This document shows positions 16,436 to 25,258 of a DNA stretch of 36,117 bases, in pieces. Location of the stretch: positions 1-36,117 of the forward strand of contig CAZWUW010000020.1 of the NCBI GenBank assembly GCA_964636895.1, written 5' to 3'. The notes below the pieces were generated by a model, which did no database searches, was not told the origin of the DNA, and saw only the letters and a list, made by a program, of their open reading frames with translations. Source of the DNA: CAZWUW01 sp964636895. GTDB taxonomy: Bacteria; Bacillota; Thermincolia; Thermincolales; CAZWUW01. The translations under genes and the position numbers were made by a program. Position 1 is the first letter of the stretch, and each line of letters begins with the position of its first letter.

Positions 16436-17332
16436 ATGAACTTGCATCATTTACGGGTTTTCCTGTCCGTTGCCAGATGCCGGAGCTATTCCCGGGCCGC
16501 CGAGGAACTGTTTGTCAGCCAGCCCACCGTTTCCCTGCTGGTCAAAAAACTTGAAGAAGAACTAGGAACTGATTTGTTTGACCGCTTGGGCAAACAAATT
16601 CACCTGACAGAAGCCGGGGAAATCCTTTTCACTTATGCCCGGAAAATATTTACCCTGGTCGAAGAAGCGCAATCTGCCCTGGCGGAACTGAGTAATTTGC
16701 ATAAGGGCCGCCTGACCTTAGGGGCCAGTACAACACCGGGGATTTATTTACTGCCCGGCGTGCTGGGCAGTTTCAAAAAAGCTTTTCCCCAGGCGTCTAT
16801 CACACTGGAAATTTCCAATACGCAAAAAGTTGTAGCGGCGGTGTTAAACAACCAACTGGATTTGGGGGTAGTGGGCGAAGAATTTGCGGTCCAACCAGAA
16901 TTACACATCCAGCATTTGCTCAAAGACGAACTGGTTCTGATTACAGCACCGGCCCATCCGCTGGCCAAAACAAAAAAAGCCCGCCCGGGCAATTTGGCAA
17001 AGGAGGTATTCATCATCCGGGAGCAAGGTTCCAGTACCCGGCGAATAATGGAATTGGCCCTCCGGCAGGCGAACCTTACCCCTCAGTCTCTGATGGAGTT
17101 TAACAGCGCTGAAGCCGTAAAACAGGCTGTGGCAGCTAACCTGGGCATTTCCTTTGTGTCAAAACACGCCATTACCGCAGAGTTAAAAGCCGGTTTTCTT
17201 TGTGCGGTTGAAATCCCCGGTTTCCGGCTGGAACGGGACATTAACCTGATTTACCACAAAGATAAACGGCTTTCCAAATTAAGTCTGAAATTTGTCGACT
17301 GTCTCAAGTCGGCTATCCCTTCCCTGCTGTAG
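16436..17332 (+). CDS. LysR-family regulator, likely of the selenium-metabolism-associated subfamily
   Basis: This 298-residue LysR protein has an N-terminal winged helix-turn-helix (MNLHHLRVFLSVARC, then SRAAEELFVSQPTVS at about 19-33) and a type 2 periplasmic-binding-like effector domain (LTLGASTTPGIYLLPG, IREQGSSTRRIMELAL). Length is normal. ATG 16436 has GGAGAT upstream. The gene converges on tauE and overlaps its 3' end by 54 bp; selD lies behind tauE. A subfamily of LysR regulators is known to sit next to selenium genes, and this location fits. The effector and operator are unknown; it might be a sulfur-type ligand as in CysB/CysL. Confidence 0.85.
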   Translation: MNLHHLRVFLSVARCRSYSRAAEELFVSQPTVSLLVKKLEEELGTDLFDRLGKQIHLTEAGEILFTYARKIFTLVEEAQSALAELSNLHKGRLTLGASTTPGIYLLPGVLGSFKKAFPQASITLEISNTQKVVAAVLNNQLDLGVVGEEFAVQPELHIQHLLKDELVLITAPAHPLAKTKKARPGNLAKEVFIIREQGSSTRRIMELALRQANLTPQSLMEFNSAEAVKQAVAANLGISFVSKHAITAELKAGFLCAVEIPGFRLERDINLIYHKDKRLSKLSLKFVDCLKSAIPSLL

Positions 17333-18220
17333 CCCTATATTTGCCACCGTTTCTTTTTTGCTCCGCAGCCGAAATTTCCTAACTAAAAAGGCGATGCATA
17401 ACAAGAACAGCGCAAAGCTAAGACCTATAAAAACTGTTTCCGACAGTCCGTACCACATGCGCAGGGCTGTTCCGGCCAGCAGCAAGCCAAGTACGAACCG
17501 GAGACTTTGGGTCTGCATACGCTTGCCGGCATAACCGCCCAATTGCGCTCCCACCACCGCCCCGACAGCTACTGTAACAGCCATTGCCAGCGGCACCTGG
17601 CCGGTGCCCCACTTGCCGAGGAAACCGGCACCGGCCGACAAAAATGCGACCACCGCAGAACTACCCAAGGCTAATCTGGTGGGAATCTTAAAAAAATACA
17701 ACATTACCGGAATCATTAGAAAAGCGCCGCCCTGCCCGATAATACCACCGGCCAGCCCTATCAGGAGCGCCGCCAGGACAGCTAAGGGCTTGCTAAAATT
17801 TATATCCTCTACCACTACCGAAGGATTCTCCTCCGTTATTTTTTTCGGCAATAACATCATCACTGCCGCCACTAAGGCCAAACCGGCGAAAACAGCATAA
17901 ACCGCCGCTCCGCTTATTTGTTTGGACAACACCGCCCCCAGCAGGGAGGAGATAACAGCAGGTATCCCCATGGCTAACGCAAGTTGCCGGTGAATATAAT
18001 TATTTTTGTGCTGGATAATCAAACCGGCAAGGGAACCGGCCAGGCTTTGCACCATAGTGATGCCGGTAGTGGTTTTAATGTCAAAAGGTTTAATCCCCAG
18101 CAGCGGCGGTACATAAAGCAATAAAGGAACCATCAGGACCCCACCCCCGATGCCCAATAAACCGGAAAAAAATCCACCCACCAAGCCTACTCCCAGCAAG
18201 GTCAATAATTCAGGAGTCAT
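17279..18220 (-). CDS. TauE/SafE-family permease (sulfite or selenium oxyanion exporter candidate)
   Basis: This 313-residue membrane protein has 8-9 hydrophobic helices and the TauE/SafE repeat motif FFSGLLGIGGGVLMVPLLL near the N-terminus and again GLAGGIIGQGGAFLMIPVML near residue 155. These two glycine-rich halves are diagnostic. The family moves sulfur anions across the membrane. ATG 18220 is 8 nt from AAGGAG; GTG 18229 overlaps that SD. It begins 21 bp after selD ends, so the two are co-transcribed, which suggests a selenium-linked substrate (inference). Its last 18 codons overlap the lysR 3' end on the opposite strand. Confidence 0.88.
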   Translation of the reverse strand: MTPELLTLLGVGLVGGFFSGLLGIGGGVLMVPLLLYVPPLLGIKPFDIKTTTGITMVQSLAGSLAGLIIQHKNNYIHRQLALAMGIPAVISSLLGAVLSKQISGAAVYAVFAGLALVAAVMMLLPKKITEENPSVVVEDINFSKPLAVLAALLIGLAGGIIGQGGAFLMIPVMLYFFKIPTRLALGSSAVVAFLSAGAGFLGKWGTGQVPLAMAVTVAVGAVVGAQLGGYAGKRMQTQSLRFVLGLLLAGTALRMWYGLSETVFIGLSFALFLLCIAFLVRKFRLRSKKETVANIGLQQGRDSRLETVDKFQT

Positions 18221-18241
18221 CCTCGTCACTCCTTATATAAC

Positions 18242-19288
18242 TCAGGCAATAATAATTTTACCGCCGGAATCAGCAGCAATCTCTCCAACTACTGCAACTG
18301 TAGCTACGCCAGCCGCTCTCAGTTCATTAATCAGGTGCTCCGCTCGGTCGGCAGACACCGCCATCAAGAGCCCGCCTGGGGTTTGAGCATCTGCCAGCAT
18401 AAGCAGTTGATCTTTAGAAATACCTTTCTGAGGTGACAATTTATCTTGTAGAAACTGCAGATTCTTATAACTACCGCCTGGAGCCACTCCTGTCGCAATT
18501 AAATCCAGAGTTTCCGGAATGAACGGTACTTTTGCCATAGAAATCTGAGCCCCCACCCCGCTGCTTTTCACCATTTCATATAAATGGCCCAGAAATCCGA
18601 AGCCGGTTATATCGGTGCAGGCATTGACGCCCACCCCGACCATCACCTCAGCGGCGGTTTTATTTAACGTGCACATGACCTCCACCGCAGTATCCGCTGT
18701 CTTTTGGCTCACCAGGTCTCTTTTCATAGCCGTGGTGATAATGCCACTTCCCAAAGGCTTAGTCAGCACCAAAATATCTCCGACCCTGGCCCCGGCATTG
18801 GTGACTACTTTATCCGGATGAATCACCGCGGTTACAGACATACCGTACTTTGGCTCAGGGTCGCTAATGGTATGACCGCCGATGATACTTACCCCGGCTT
18901 CACGGGCCTTGTCCGAGCCGCCCCGCAGAATTTCCCCGAGCATCTCTAAAGGTAACTTTTTCGCCGGAAAAGCTGCAATATTCAGGGCAAACAAAGGCCT
19001 GGCGCCCATGGCATAAATATCGCTCAGGGCATTGGCGGCCGTAATCATTCCGAACATATAAGGGTCATCTACCACCGGGGTAAAGAAGTCAACCGTCTGG
19101 ACAATAGCCAGCTCATCACTGATTTTATATACAGCGGCATCATCGGCAGTATTGGTCCCTACCAGGACATTAGGATCAACGATTGGCGGCAAGTGGCGCA
19201 ATACTTGCGCCAGGTCCTGTGGACCTATTTTGGCCGCTCAACCCGCACATTCTACCATTTTAGTAAGGCGAATTTGCTTATTAGTCAA
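18242..19288 (-). CDS. selD: Selenide, water dikinase SelD (itself a selenoprotein)
   Basis: SelD makes selenophosphate from selenide and ATP, the donor for selenocysteine. Simple ORF calling starts at 19201, but the true start is TTG 19288 with AAAGGAG 8 nt upstream: residues TNKQIRLTKMVECAG, then UGA (19238-19240, codon 17), then AAKIGPQDLAQVL. This is the conserved Cys/Sec-x-x-Lys active site (GCGCK in E. coli; Sec in many bacteria), so UGA is read as Sec. Length becomes 348 residues, the family norm. Other motifs: DDAAVYKI, TVDFFTPVVDDPY, GGHTISDPEPKYG, GFGFLGHL. It supplies the FdhA Sec as well as its own. selA and selB are not in the window. Confidence 0.95.
19194..19240 (-). promoter_or_regulatory. 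UGA(Sec17) codon and candidate SECIS in selD
   Basis: UGA lies at 19238-19240. Eleven nt later AGGUCC-ACA-GGACCU (19212-19226) forms a hairpin with GGUC near its tip, about 19 nt from UGA. A second perfect hairpin (TTGCGCCA arms, 19194-19212) adjoins it. Which one SelB binds cannot be told; the first fits the distance best. Confidence 0.6.
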
Positions 19289-19387
19289 TTTTTAAACTCC
19301 TTTCACTGTTAAAATCTCTAATATAACTATACTACGCACTTTTGTATATTAAAAATATATAATTACAATAAAACCTATTGATATTTT

Positions 19388-19431
19388 CTATGCAAAAGGA
19401 CCGGCCCCATAATTTTCGGGGCCGGTCCTTT
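19388..19431 (-). terminator. Terminator of the double-cubane protein operon
   Basis: AAAGGACCGGCCCC (19395-19408) pairs with GGGGCCGGTCCTTT (19418-19431): 14 bp, read leftward into TTTTGCATAG. It separates this operon from selD. Confidence 0.88.
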
Positions 19432-19465
19432 AATAACATATAATGGCTATGGCAAGTTAACTAAT

Positions 19466-20611
19466 TTACCCAAGCATCTCCAAAAAGGCTTCGATACGCA
19501 CTTTCAGCTGTTCCACATCAGATTCTGAGTAATCAGTCTCAATTTGCAGAAAAGGCACTCGGCTTTTTTCCTGTAAATAACGTTTTAGACTGTGGGATTC
19601 AATATTATATGTATGGCATCCCTGCCAGGTCAAATCAACTACACCGTCAACCCGGAACTCCTCCGCCAGCCGGTTAACCAGCTCAAACCGACCGTTGTTA
19701 GGCGACATGCAGGAACATGGTGTACTGAGATATTTTTCGGCAATAGCCGGCAAAGGCTCTTTTGCCTCATCAACTAAAGTATATACACCTTTGTAAGCGC
19801 CACAGCTTTCAAAACAAACTACATTACCCCCGCATTCTTCAATCAGCCGCACCACCTTGTCGGAACCCAGGCCTACCGGCACGCCGGTCAGTAAAATACG
19901 CGGGGTCTTTTCTGTAAAGGGACTTTCGCCCCGGGCGGCATTGGCTTTGATTTCATCAATCAGTTGGTAAACCATCTCTATGGCCCCTTGTTTATCTGCG
20001 CTGAAGCCCCGGTTAAACAAAACTGTCAGCATATCCACACCACTCAACGGCGCCGGCTTAAGCTTAGCCGTATCCTGCAGTTCTTTTAGCGCCCGCCGTT
20101 CAGCGTTAAGCAATTTTATGGCCGCCCGTAAATCCTCATCAGAAATCTGCACAGCAAAGTCCCGGGCCAGCCGGTCCCGCAACTGTTTAACCTCATTGTA
20201 CCAATAAGTCAGGGCGTTGCCGGTATCCTGTTTTTGCGGCAGCTGTAACAAATGCAGCGGTTTATACTCTGCCAAGAGCTCATACATCTTCTTTTTCCCG
20301 TCACAGGTGGTTTCCGCTATCAAAATATCAGAAAAGTGGAGAAATGGACAGGTATCTGTAACGGCAAACCCGTAACTAGATTTAATTAATGGGCATAAAT
20401 TCCTGGGCAGCACTTTTTCCGCCGCCGGAATTGGTTCCTGCTTGGTTCCGCAAAGCATCACAGGAATGGCTCCAGCCGCCACCACCACCTCTGCCGGCGA
20501 ATACAGGCAGTACATGCCCACCACTTTGCGGCCCTGTTCTTTGGCTGTTTTAATATCAATCATGTTCTTTTCCCGCATTTGGCTAAATTGTTCCATCATA
20601 GCAGGTCTCAT
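19466..20611 (-). CDS. Double-cubane cluster protein / YjiM-like 2-hydroxyacyl-CoA dehydratase family
   Basis: This 381-residue protein of the HgdB/BadD/YjiM family is closest in pattern to E. coli YjiM, with matching blocks such as LPRNLCPLIKSSYGF, TTCDGKKKMYE, LSGVDMLTV, CSCMSPNNGRFELVNRL and QGCHTYNIES. Cysteines are at NLCPL, DTCPFLHFSD, ETTCDG, ESCGAY, PCSCMS and QGCHT. YjiM-like proteins of Carboxydothermus carry a double-cubane [8Fe-9S] cluster and reduce small molecules with ATP-driven electrons (established). Substrate in vivo is unknown. ATG 20611 has GGGAGG upstream; 20 nt after the activator gene. A dehydratase function in amino-acid fermentation is less likely, as no CoA-transferase or second subunit is adjacent. 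Confidence 0.88.
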   Translation of the reverse strand: MRPAMMEQFSQMREKNMIDIKTAKEQGRKVVGMYCLYSPAEVVVAAGAIPVMLCGTKQEPIPAAEKVLPRNLCPLIKSSYGFAVTDTCPFLHFSDILIAETTCDGKKKMYELLAEYKPLHLLQLPQKQDTGNALTYWYNEVKQLRDRLARDFAVQISDEDLRAAIKLLNAERRALKELQDTAKLKPAPLSGVDMLTVLFNRGFSADKQGAIEMVYQLIDEIKANAARGESPFTEKTPRILLTGVPVGLGSDKVVRLIEECGGNVVCFESCGAYKGVYTLVDEAKEPLPAIAEKYLSTPCSCMSPNNGRFELVNRLAEEFRVDGVVDLTWQGCHTYNIESHSLKRYLQEKSRVPFLQIETDYSESDVEQLKVRIEAFLEMLG

Positions 20612-20631
20612 TGATTCTTCCTCCCGTCTTT

Positions 20632-21393
20632 TTATCGCTTTTGTCCCAGCAGCGCAGCGCCTAAAGCCCCAACAAGCTGCGGTTCTTCCGGAACATTAAA
20701 GCTTATCCCCAATTGTTTGCTCAGCAATATACAAATATCTTTATTATTAGCCACACCGCCCGCAAAGGTAACCTCCTCCCGGTATGGGATGCGCCCGGTC
20801 AGGCTTTTCAGCCTGTTGGCAATGGTACCGATAATCCCTGCTGCAATAGCCCCCTTCGCCACCCCCTGGGCCAGCAGCCCGATAATTTCGGATTCGGCAA
20901 AAACCGTACACATGCTATTGAGGGTAACCGGGTCAGATGCACGCGCCAATTGTCCCAGCTCATCCAGGTCAATGTCCAGGACTCCGGTCATTACCTGGAG
21001 AAAACGTCCGGTGCCGGCCGCGCACTTGTCATTCATTACAAAATCAGCAACAGTACCACCTTCAGCAACAGAGATAGCTTTACTATCCTGACCGCCGATA
21101 TCAATGACAGTCCGGGTTGCCGGAAAAAGATACGCCGCCCCCTGGGCATGGCACGTAATTTCTGTGACTTTTTTATTAATAAACGGCAGGGAAATCCGTC
21201 CATAGCCGGTTCCCACCACAAAAGCCACATCTTGCCTGGTAAGGCCGGCCTTTTGCAAAACGGCCGCATAAGTTGCCGCCCCGGCTTCCTTAGGGTTCCA
21301 ACCGGTTGGAAGAATAGTCCAATTAAGCACCCGGCCGTCAAAAAGTAACGCCTTGGTGGCGCTAGAACCCACATCTATACCCGCTGTAATCAA
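20632..21393 (-). CDS. ATP-dependent activator of the double-cubane protein (HgdC-like)
   Basis: This 253-residue ASKHA-fold ATPase has GIDVGSSATKALLFDG (phosphate-1) at the N-terminus, VIDIGGQDSKAI (phosphate-2) in the middle, and FAGGVANNKD near the C-terminus (adenosine site). Cys in NDKCAAGTGRF and NSMCTVFAESE are those that hold one [4Fe-4S] between two subunits in HgdC. It drives low-potential electrons into the partner by ATP hydrolysis. TTG 21393 has GGGAG 9 nt upstream. It is the first gene of a two-gene operon; length matches the family. Confidence 0.92.
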   Translation of the reverse strand: MITAGIDVGSSATKALLFDGRVLNWTILPTGWNPKEAGAATYAAVLQKAGLTRQDVAFVVGTGYGRISLPFINKKVTEITCHAQGAAYLFPATRTVIDIGGQDSKAISVAEGGTVADFVMNDKCAAGTGRFLQVMTGVLDIDLDELGQLARASDPVTLNSMCTVFAESEIIGLLAQGVAKGAIAAGIIGTIANRLKSLTGRIPYREEVTFAGGVANNKDICILLSKQLGISFNVPEEPQLVGALGAALLGQKR

Positions 21394-21455
21394 TGCAAAC
21401 CACTCCCAGCAGAAAACACTACACTTAATTATATATAACGAATGATTATTTGACC

Positions 21456-21536
21456 AATAAATATTTTTTTGATAAATGAGCCGGTTAAAAAATATTTATT
21501 ATAGACAATTTTTCCAAGCCGGTCCCGCACCGGCTT
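21456..21536. repeat. Two inverted repeats in the divergent gap upstream of murJ
   Basis: AATAAATATTTTTT (21456-21469) pairs with AAAAAATATTTATT (21487-21500), 14 bp. A second hairpin AAGCCGGT-CCCGC-ACCGGCTT lies at 21516-21536. Gap 21394-21601 has no gene. No gene ends here, so neither is an obvious terminator; they may be leader structures or operators. Confidence 0.55.
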
Positions 21537-21601
21537 GCTCATATTATATTTACCGGCCGCATAAAAATTAAAGATACGCATTAACCAATGGAGAGTAGCG
21601 A

Positions 21602-23134
21602 ATGTTCGGTATTCCACGGCGCTGGATAAAGATATATTCGTCTGTAATCGCCATCTCCCTGGTCAGCAAAGTAACTGGGTTTTTTCGTGATGCCCTGATC
21701 ACGGCAAGATTTGGCGCCACCATGGTAACTGATGCATATGTGGTGGCATTACTCATCCCGGAAGTCCTGTTCAATATATTTGGCAATTCCCTAAGCGCAA
21801 ATTTTGCCCCCATATACTATGAAGCAGAACGTGCCAACCGCCACCGCCGCTTCGTAGCCACCCTGTTTTCCCTATACCTGCTGCTGGCGATTTTAATCTT
21901 CGCGCTCGGCTTCAAATACTCCGGCTTTCTGATTACTTTTTTCTCATCCGGTTTCAGCGGGCCCGCTTTTGAATTGACAGATTTTTTACTTAAAATTTTT
22001 CTGGCTAATCTCTTTTTCCTAACTGTCACCTATTATTGCCTGGCTTTTCTGCAGGCCCGCAATAATTTTCTTATTCCGTCAGCTATTGGGGTATTTTATA
22101 ATCTGGCCCTTATCACCAGCATGTATAATCCTAATGCTGGCAATGGCTTGCGTGTCCTGATTGCAGGCACCCTCATCGGTTATTTCGCCCAATTTGCGGT
22201 ACAGCTTCCCCAAGCCATTGCCCGTGGTTTACCAATGCCCACCTGGCGGCTCAGCATAAGTCCGGAAATCAAAAAATATTTTATTTTAAGCCTGCCGGTA
22301 GCTTTTCTGGCAATTCTGGGTCAACTAAATATAGCCATGGATAATTATTTTGCCTCCCGTTTAGGTGCCGGCAGCATCACCACTCTTAGCCTGGGCTACC
22401 GGGTTTTAATGGGTGTATACTCAACGTTAATTACCAATACAATGATGGTTGTATACCCGGTATTGAGCAGAAGTATTGTTAAAAAAGACCTGCCCCATGC
22501 TATGGTGATTATCCAAAAAACCACCAACGGTTTAATCATTATACTTATCCCGCTGGCCGTATACCTTTTTTGCAATGCCCAGCCCATAATTGACCTGATG
22601 TTTAAAAGGGGTGCTTTCACCGCCAGGCAGAGCGCAATAACAGCTATGGTTTTTCAGGGTTACATCGTGGGTTTGTTTTTTTATGCTTTCCGCGACCTGC
22701 TGTTTAGATTTTTTTATGCTGCCCATCATGCTTTGACCCCTATGTTAAATGGTTTGGCCAACAGTGCCATAAATTTAGTCTATCTGATACTGCTGGTACC
22801 TCTGCTGGGTCTGCCGGGAATTTCTCTGGCCACCGCCCTAAGCGCAGTTTCTTCTTGCCTGGTACTTTACTGGTTAGCCAAAAAAAAAACACCGGCCTTC
22901 CGGCAGCTTAATTTTTTCGGTCTGCTGCTAAAAATTTTATTGGCTGCAGTGGGCGCAATAATTCCGGCGATATTAAGCGAACCGACAATAAACGGAATCC
23001 TGCCCGGGGAAGACACTTTATCTCAACTGCTACGACAGGGTGCTGAATTTATAATTTTCTATTTCCTTTTTGGTGTTTATTTCTTATTGCTTTTCCGCAA
23101 AAAAATTTTTGGTTTTGCGGCCAGGCGTTTCTAA
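21602..23134 (+). CDS. murJ: MurJ/MviN lipid II flippase
   Basis: This 510-residue integral membrane protein has about 14 helices. N-terminal SLVSKVTGFFRDALITARFG, VTDAYVVALLIPEVLFNIFGNSL and FAPIYYE are the MurJ hallmarks; R28/R32-like basic residues in FFRD and ITARFG line the cavity. It flips undecaprenyl-PP-linked peptidoglycan precursor to the outer face of the membrane. ATG 21602 has GGAGAG upstream. Next gene is vanW, 62 bp downstream, with no terminator evident, so co-transcription is possible. It could instead be a paralogue in another polysaccharide path. Confidence 0.9.
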   Translation: MFGIPRRWIKIYSSVIAISLVSKVTGFFRDALITARFGATMVTDAYVVALLIPEVLFNIFGNSLSANFAPIYYEAERANRHRRFVATLFSLYLLLAILIFALGFKYSGFLITFFSSGFSGPAFELTDFLLKIFLANLFFLTVTYYCLAFLQARNNFLIPSAIGVFYNLALITSMYNPNAGNGLRVLIAGTLIGYFAQFAVQLPQAIARGLPMPTWRLSISPEIKKYFILSLPVAFLAILGQLNIAMDNYFASRLGAGSITTLSLGYRVLMGVYSTLITNTMMVVYPVLSRSIVKKDLPHAMVIIQKTTNGLIIILIPLAVYLFCNAQPIIDLMFKRGAFTARQSAITAMVFQGYIVGLFFYAFRDLLFRFFYAAHHALTPMLNGLANSAINLVYLILLVPLLGLPGISLATALSAVSSCLVLYWLAKKKTPAFRQLNFFGLLLKILLAAVGAIIPAILSEPTINGILPGEDTLSQLLRQGAEFIIFYFLFGVYFLLLFRKKIFGFAARRF

Positions 23135-23196
23135 TAATCGGCCTTATTTAGGGGAAAAATATCTTAGAGCTTATTTGTTGCAAAGGAGAGGAGCGT

Positions 23197-24096
23197 TTGC
23201 AAAAATTTCGGCAAAAAAAGGCTTTCATTACAATTTGGCTATTAACAATTACATTTTTTTTAACATTTTTTTCAGGCTTTTTTGCACCTTTAACTAGCTT
23301 TGCCGCCGACAATGACCAGCGCATACCCTGGGAAACTACGGCCTGGGAAACCCTGCCCTGGGAAGCTACGCCGGAATTTCAACAGGCCGTGGCTAAAGCA
23401 GGTACCCCCATAAGAATGGCGGTTTTCCGGGCAACACTAAAGGATCCTTTACCGGGTGAACTGTTCAATGTGGGACATGCCTCCGACATGCTTGCCGGTG
23501 CGGTGATTAAGCCGGGTGAGATATTCTCCCAGAACCGCACCCTGGGGCCTTATACAACTGGCAAGGGTTATCGACAGGGACCTACTTATTCGGGAGGCAT
23601 GGTAATTACAACTATTGGGGGCGGTGTCTGTAAAATCGCCTCCGTAATGTACAATATTATCAGGCTAAGCGATTTGCAGGTGGTGGAACGGCATAACCAT
23701 TCCCTTACCGTGCCCTATGTGCCGCCCGGCCAGGACGCCACCGTATATTACGGCAGCCGGGACTTTAAATTCCGGAATGACACGGCCGGTCCGGTCCTGC
23801 TCTGGGCCAAAACCTCCGGCAACACCCTAACTATGGCATTATACGGCCGACAACTGCCACCCCGGGTTGCCTGGCACCATCAGACCCTGAAACACCTGCC
23901 CACCTGGACCGTTTACCGTTATAATCCACACCTGCCGCCAGGCTCAGAAAAGGTAATCGCACCCGGTCAGGACGGCATCGTGGTCAGGTCATGGCTTACG
24001 GTTAAATATGCGGACGGCAGTGAGAAAGTAAAAAAACTGGGTAAAAACTATTATTCACCCAGTCCTAAGATCATTGAAAAAGGGCGGCGGAGATAA
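23197..24096 (+). CDS. VanW-family cell-wall protein with signal anchor
   Basis: This 299-residue protein starts at TTG 23197 (SD AAAGGAGAGGAG) with a basic N-terminus, a hydrophobic signal (about 10-33) and the tail TSFAADN, a likely cleavage or anchor site. A short Trp-Glu repeat follows (PWETTAWETLPWEATPE, about 44-60), then the VanW domain: GELFNVGHASDMLAG, KPGEIFSQNRTLGPY, GGVCKIASVMYNII and RHNHSLTVPYVPPGQDA. The C-terminus (VRSWLTVKYADGSEKVKK) resembles a partial G5 domain. VanW domains may have a transpeptidase-like role, with the invariant Cys in GGGVC. Function in the wall is inferred. Confidence 0.88.
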   Translation: MQKFRQKKAFITIWLLTITFFLTFFSGFFAPLTSFAADNDQRIPWETTAWETLPWEATPEFQQAVAKAGTPIRMAVFRATLKDPLPGELFNVGHASDMLAGAVIKPGEIFSQNRTLGPYTTGKGYRQGPTYSGGMVITTIGGGVCKIASVMYNIIRLSDLQVVERHNHSLTVPYVPPGQDATVYYGSRDFKFRNDTAGPVLLWAKTSGNTLTMALYGRQLPPRVAWHHQTLKHLPTWTVYRYNPHLPPGSEKVIAPGQDGIVVRSWLTVKYADGSEKVKKLGKNYYSPSPKIIEKGRRR

Positions 24097-24101
24097 TGAA
24101 T

Positions 24102-25256
24102 TCATACCCTCTCCGTCGCCCGGTGATTAAATTTCAGGAGCGCCGCCAGCATGACAGCCGCCAGTATCAATGCCCCCGTCAAAAAAGGATAAGTATGATG
24201 TGAAAGATATATCTGCCCGCCATAAACAGGTCCAAAAACCCGGCCCAAACTGTCAAAAGAGCTCATTGTACCCATGGTTTCCCCTTGTCCCACAACAGCT
24301 TGCTTGGATATCAGGGAATTAATACCTGGCCGCACCAGACCCATGCCAACACCGGATAATACCAGATATACTGTTAGCGAAACGAGACCTTTAGCCATGG
24401 TAATCAACACAAAAGACAAGGCAGTAATGCCCAGTCCAAACAGAATCACCTTTTGCTCGCCAAGCATATCAACAATCCGGCCTACCAAAAAACCTTGTAA
24501 TACAACGGTAGCAACCCCCATTACAGTAAAGGCCAGCCCCATTTCAGGGGCACCAAAACCAAACCTATCCTTGGCAAAAAAAGCAAAAACAGCTTCCAGA
24601 CCGGCATTGGCAAAACTGATAGTAAAGGCCAGCAGCATTAAAAATGCCAGCGGCCCTTTGAGCGAAGCCGCCAGAGACAGGCGCCGGTGATCAGGTATTA
24701 GCTGTGAGCGATCTAATGTTTCCGGCATTAACACAAAAGCATATATCAGGGTTGCAAAAGCTATGCCGGCAGCCGCCAAAAACGGTACGTGAATACCAAA
24801 CTTAGATAAAACCCCGCCAAAGGCGGGACCAAAAATCATCCCCAGACCCATCGCCGCACCGGTCATGCCCATACCCTTGGCCCGTTCTTCTTCCGTGGTG
24901 GTGTCGCTGATGATGGCCATAACAACCGGCATGGCGGCCGAAGAAAGCATCCCGCCCATTATCCTGGCGGCATACAAGACCCATAAATCATTGGCCAAAC
25001 CAAAAACTAAAAAAGACAGGCCAAAACCGCCGATACCTATTAGCAAAATAGGCTTCCGGCCCCACCGATCGGATAAAGTGCCCCAAACCGGCGCGAAAAT
25101 AAACTGCATAACCGAATATGAAGCCATTAATAAACCCAGGTGCAGGGAAGTAGCCCCCAGGTTCTTGGCATAAAACGGCAGTACCGGGATAATAATGCCG
25201 AAGCCCAGCATAACAATAAACAGGCTGCTGAACAAAATAATAGCAGACCTTTTCAA
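24102..25256 (-). CDS. Major facilitator superfamily drug-efflux-type transporter
   Basis: This 384-residue protein has 12 predicted helices and the family motif A form WGTLSDRWGRKPILL (about 58-72) between helices 2 and 3, plus motif C-like GAAMGLGMIFGPAFGG in helix 5. This marks a drug:proton antiporter like Bmr, NorA or TetA. The substrate is unknown. TTG 25256 begins 2 nt after the topB stop, so it shares the topB transcript and probably depends on translation coupling. It converges with vanW, 5 bp apart. Confidence 0.88.
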   Translation of the reverse strand: MKRSAIILFSSLFIVMLGFGIIIPVLPFYAKNLGATSLHLGLLMASYSVMQFIFAPVWGTLSDRWGRKPILLIGIGGFGLSFLVFGLANDLWVLYAARIMGGMLSSAAMPVVMAIISDTTTEEERAKGMGMTGAAMGLGMIFGPAFGGVLSKFGIHVPFLAAAGIAFATLIYAFVLMPETLDRSQLIPDHRRLSLAASLKGPLAFLMLLAFTISFANAGLEAVFAFFAKDRFGFGAPEMGLAFTVMGVATVVLQGFLVGRIVDMLGEQKVILFGLGITALSFVLITMAKGLVSLTVYLVLSGVGMGLVRPGINSLISKQAVVGQGETMGTMSSFDSLGRVFGPVYGGQIYLSHHTYPFLTGALILAAVMLAALLKFNHRATERV

Positions 25257-25258
25257 AT

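Noticed and set aside
19440..21400. Full amino-acid fermentation (2-hydroxyglutarate) locus
   Set aside because: Only one dehydratase-type subunit and the activator are present; the second subunit and a CoA-transferase are lacking.
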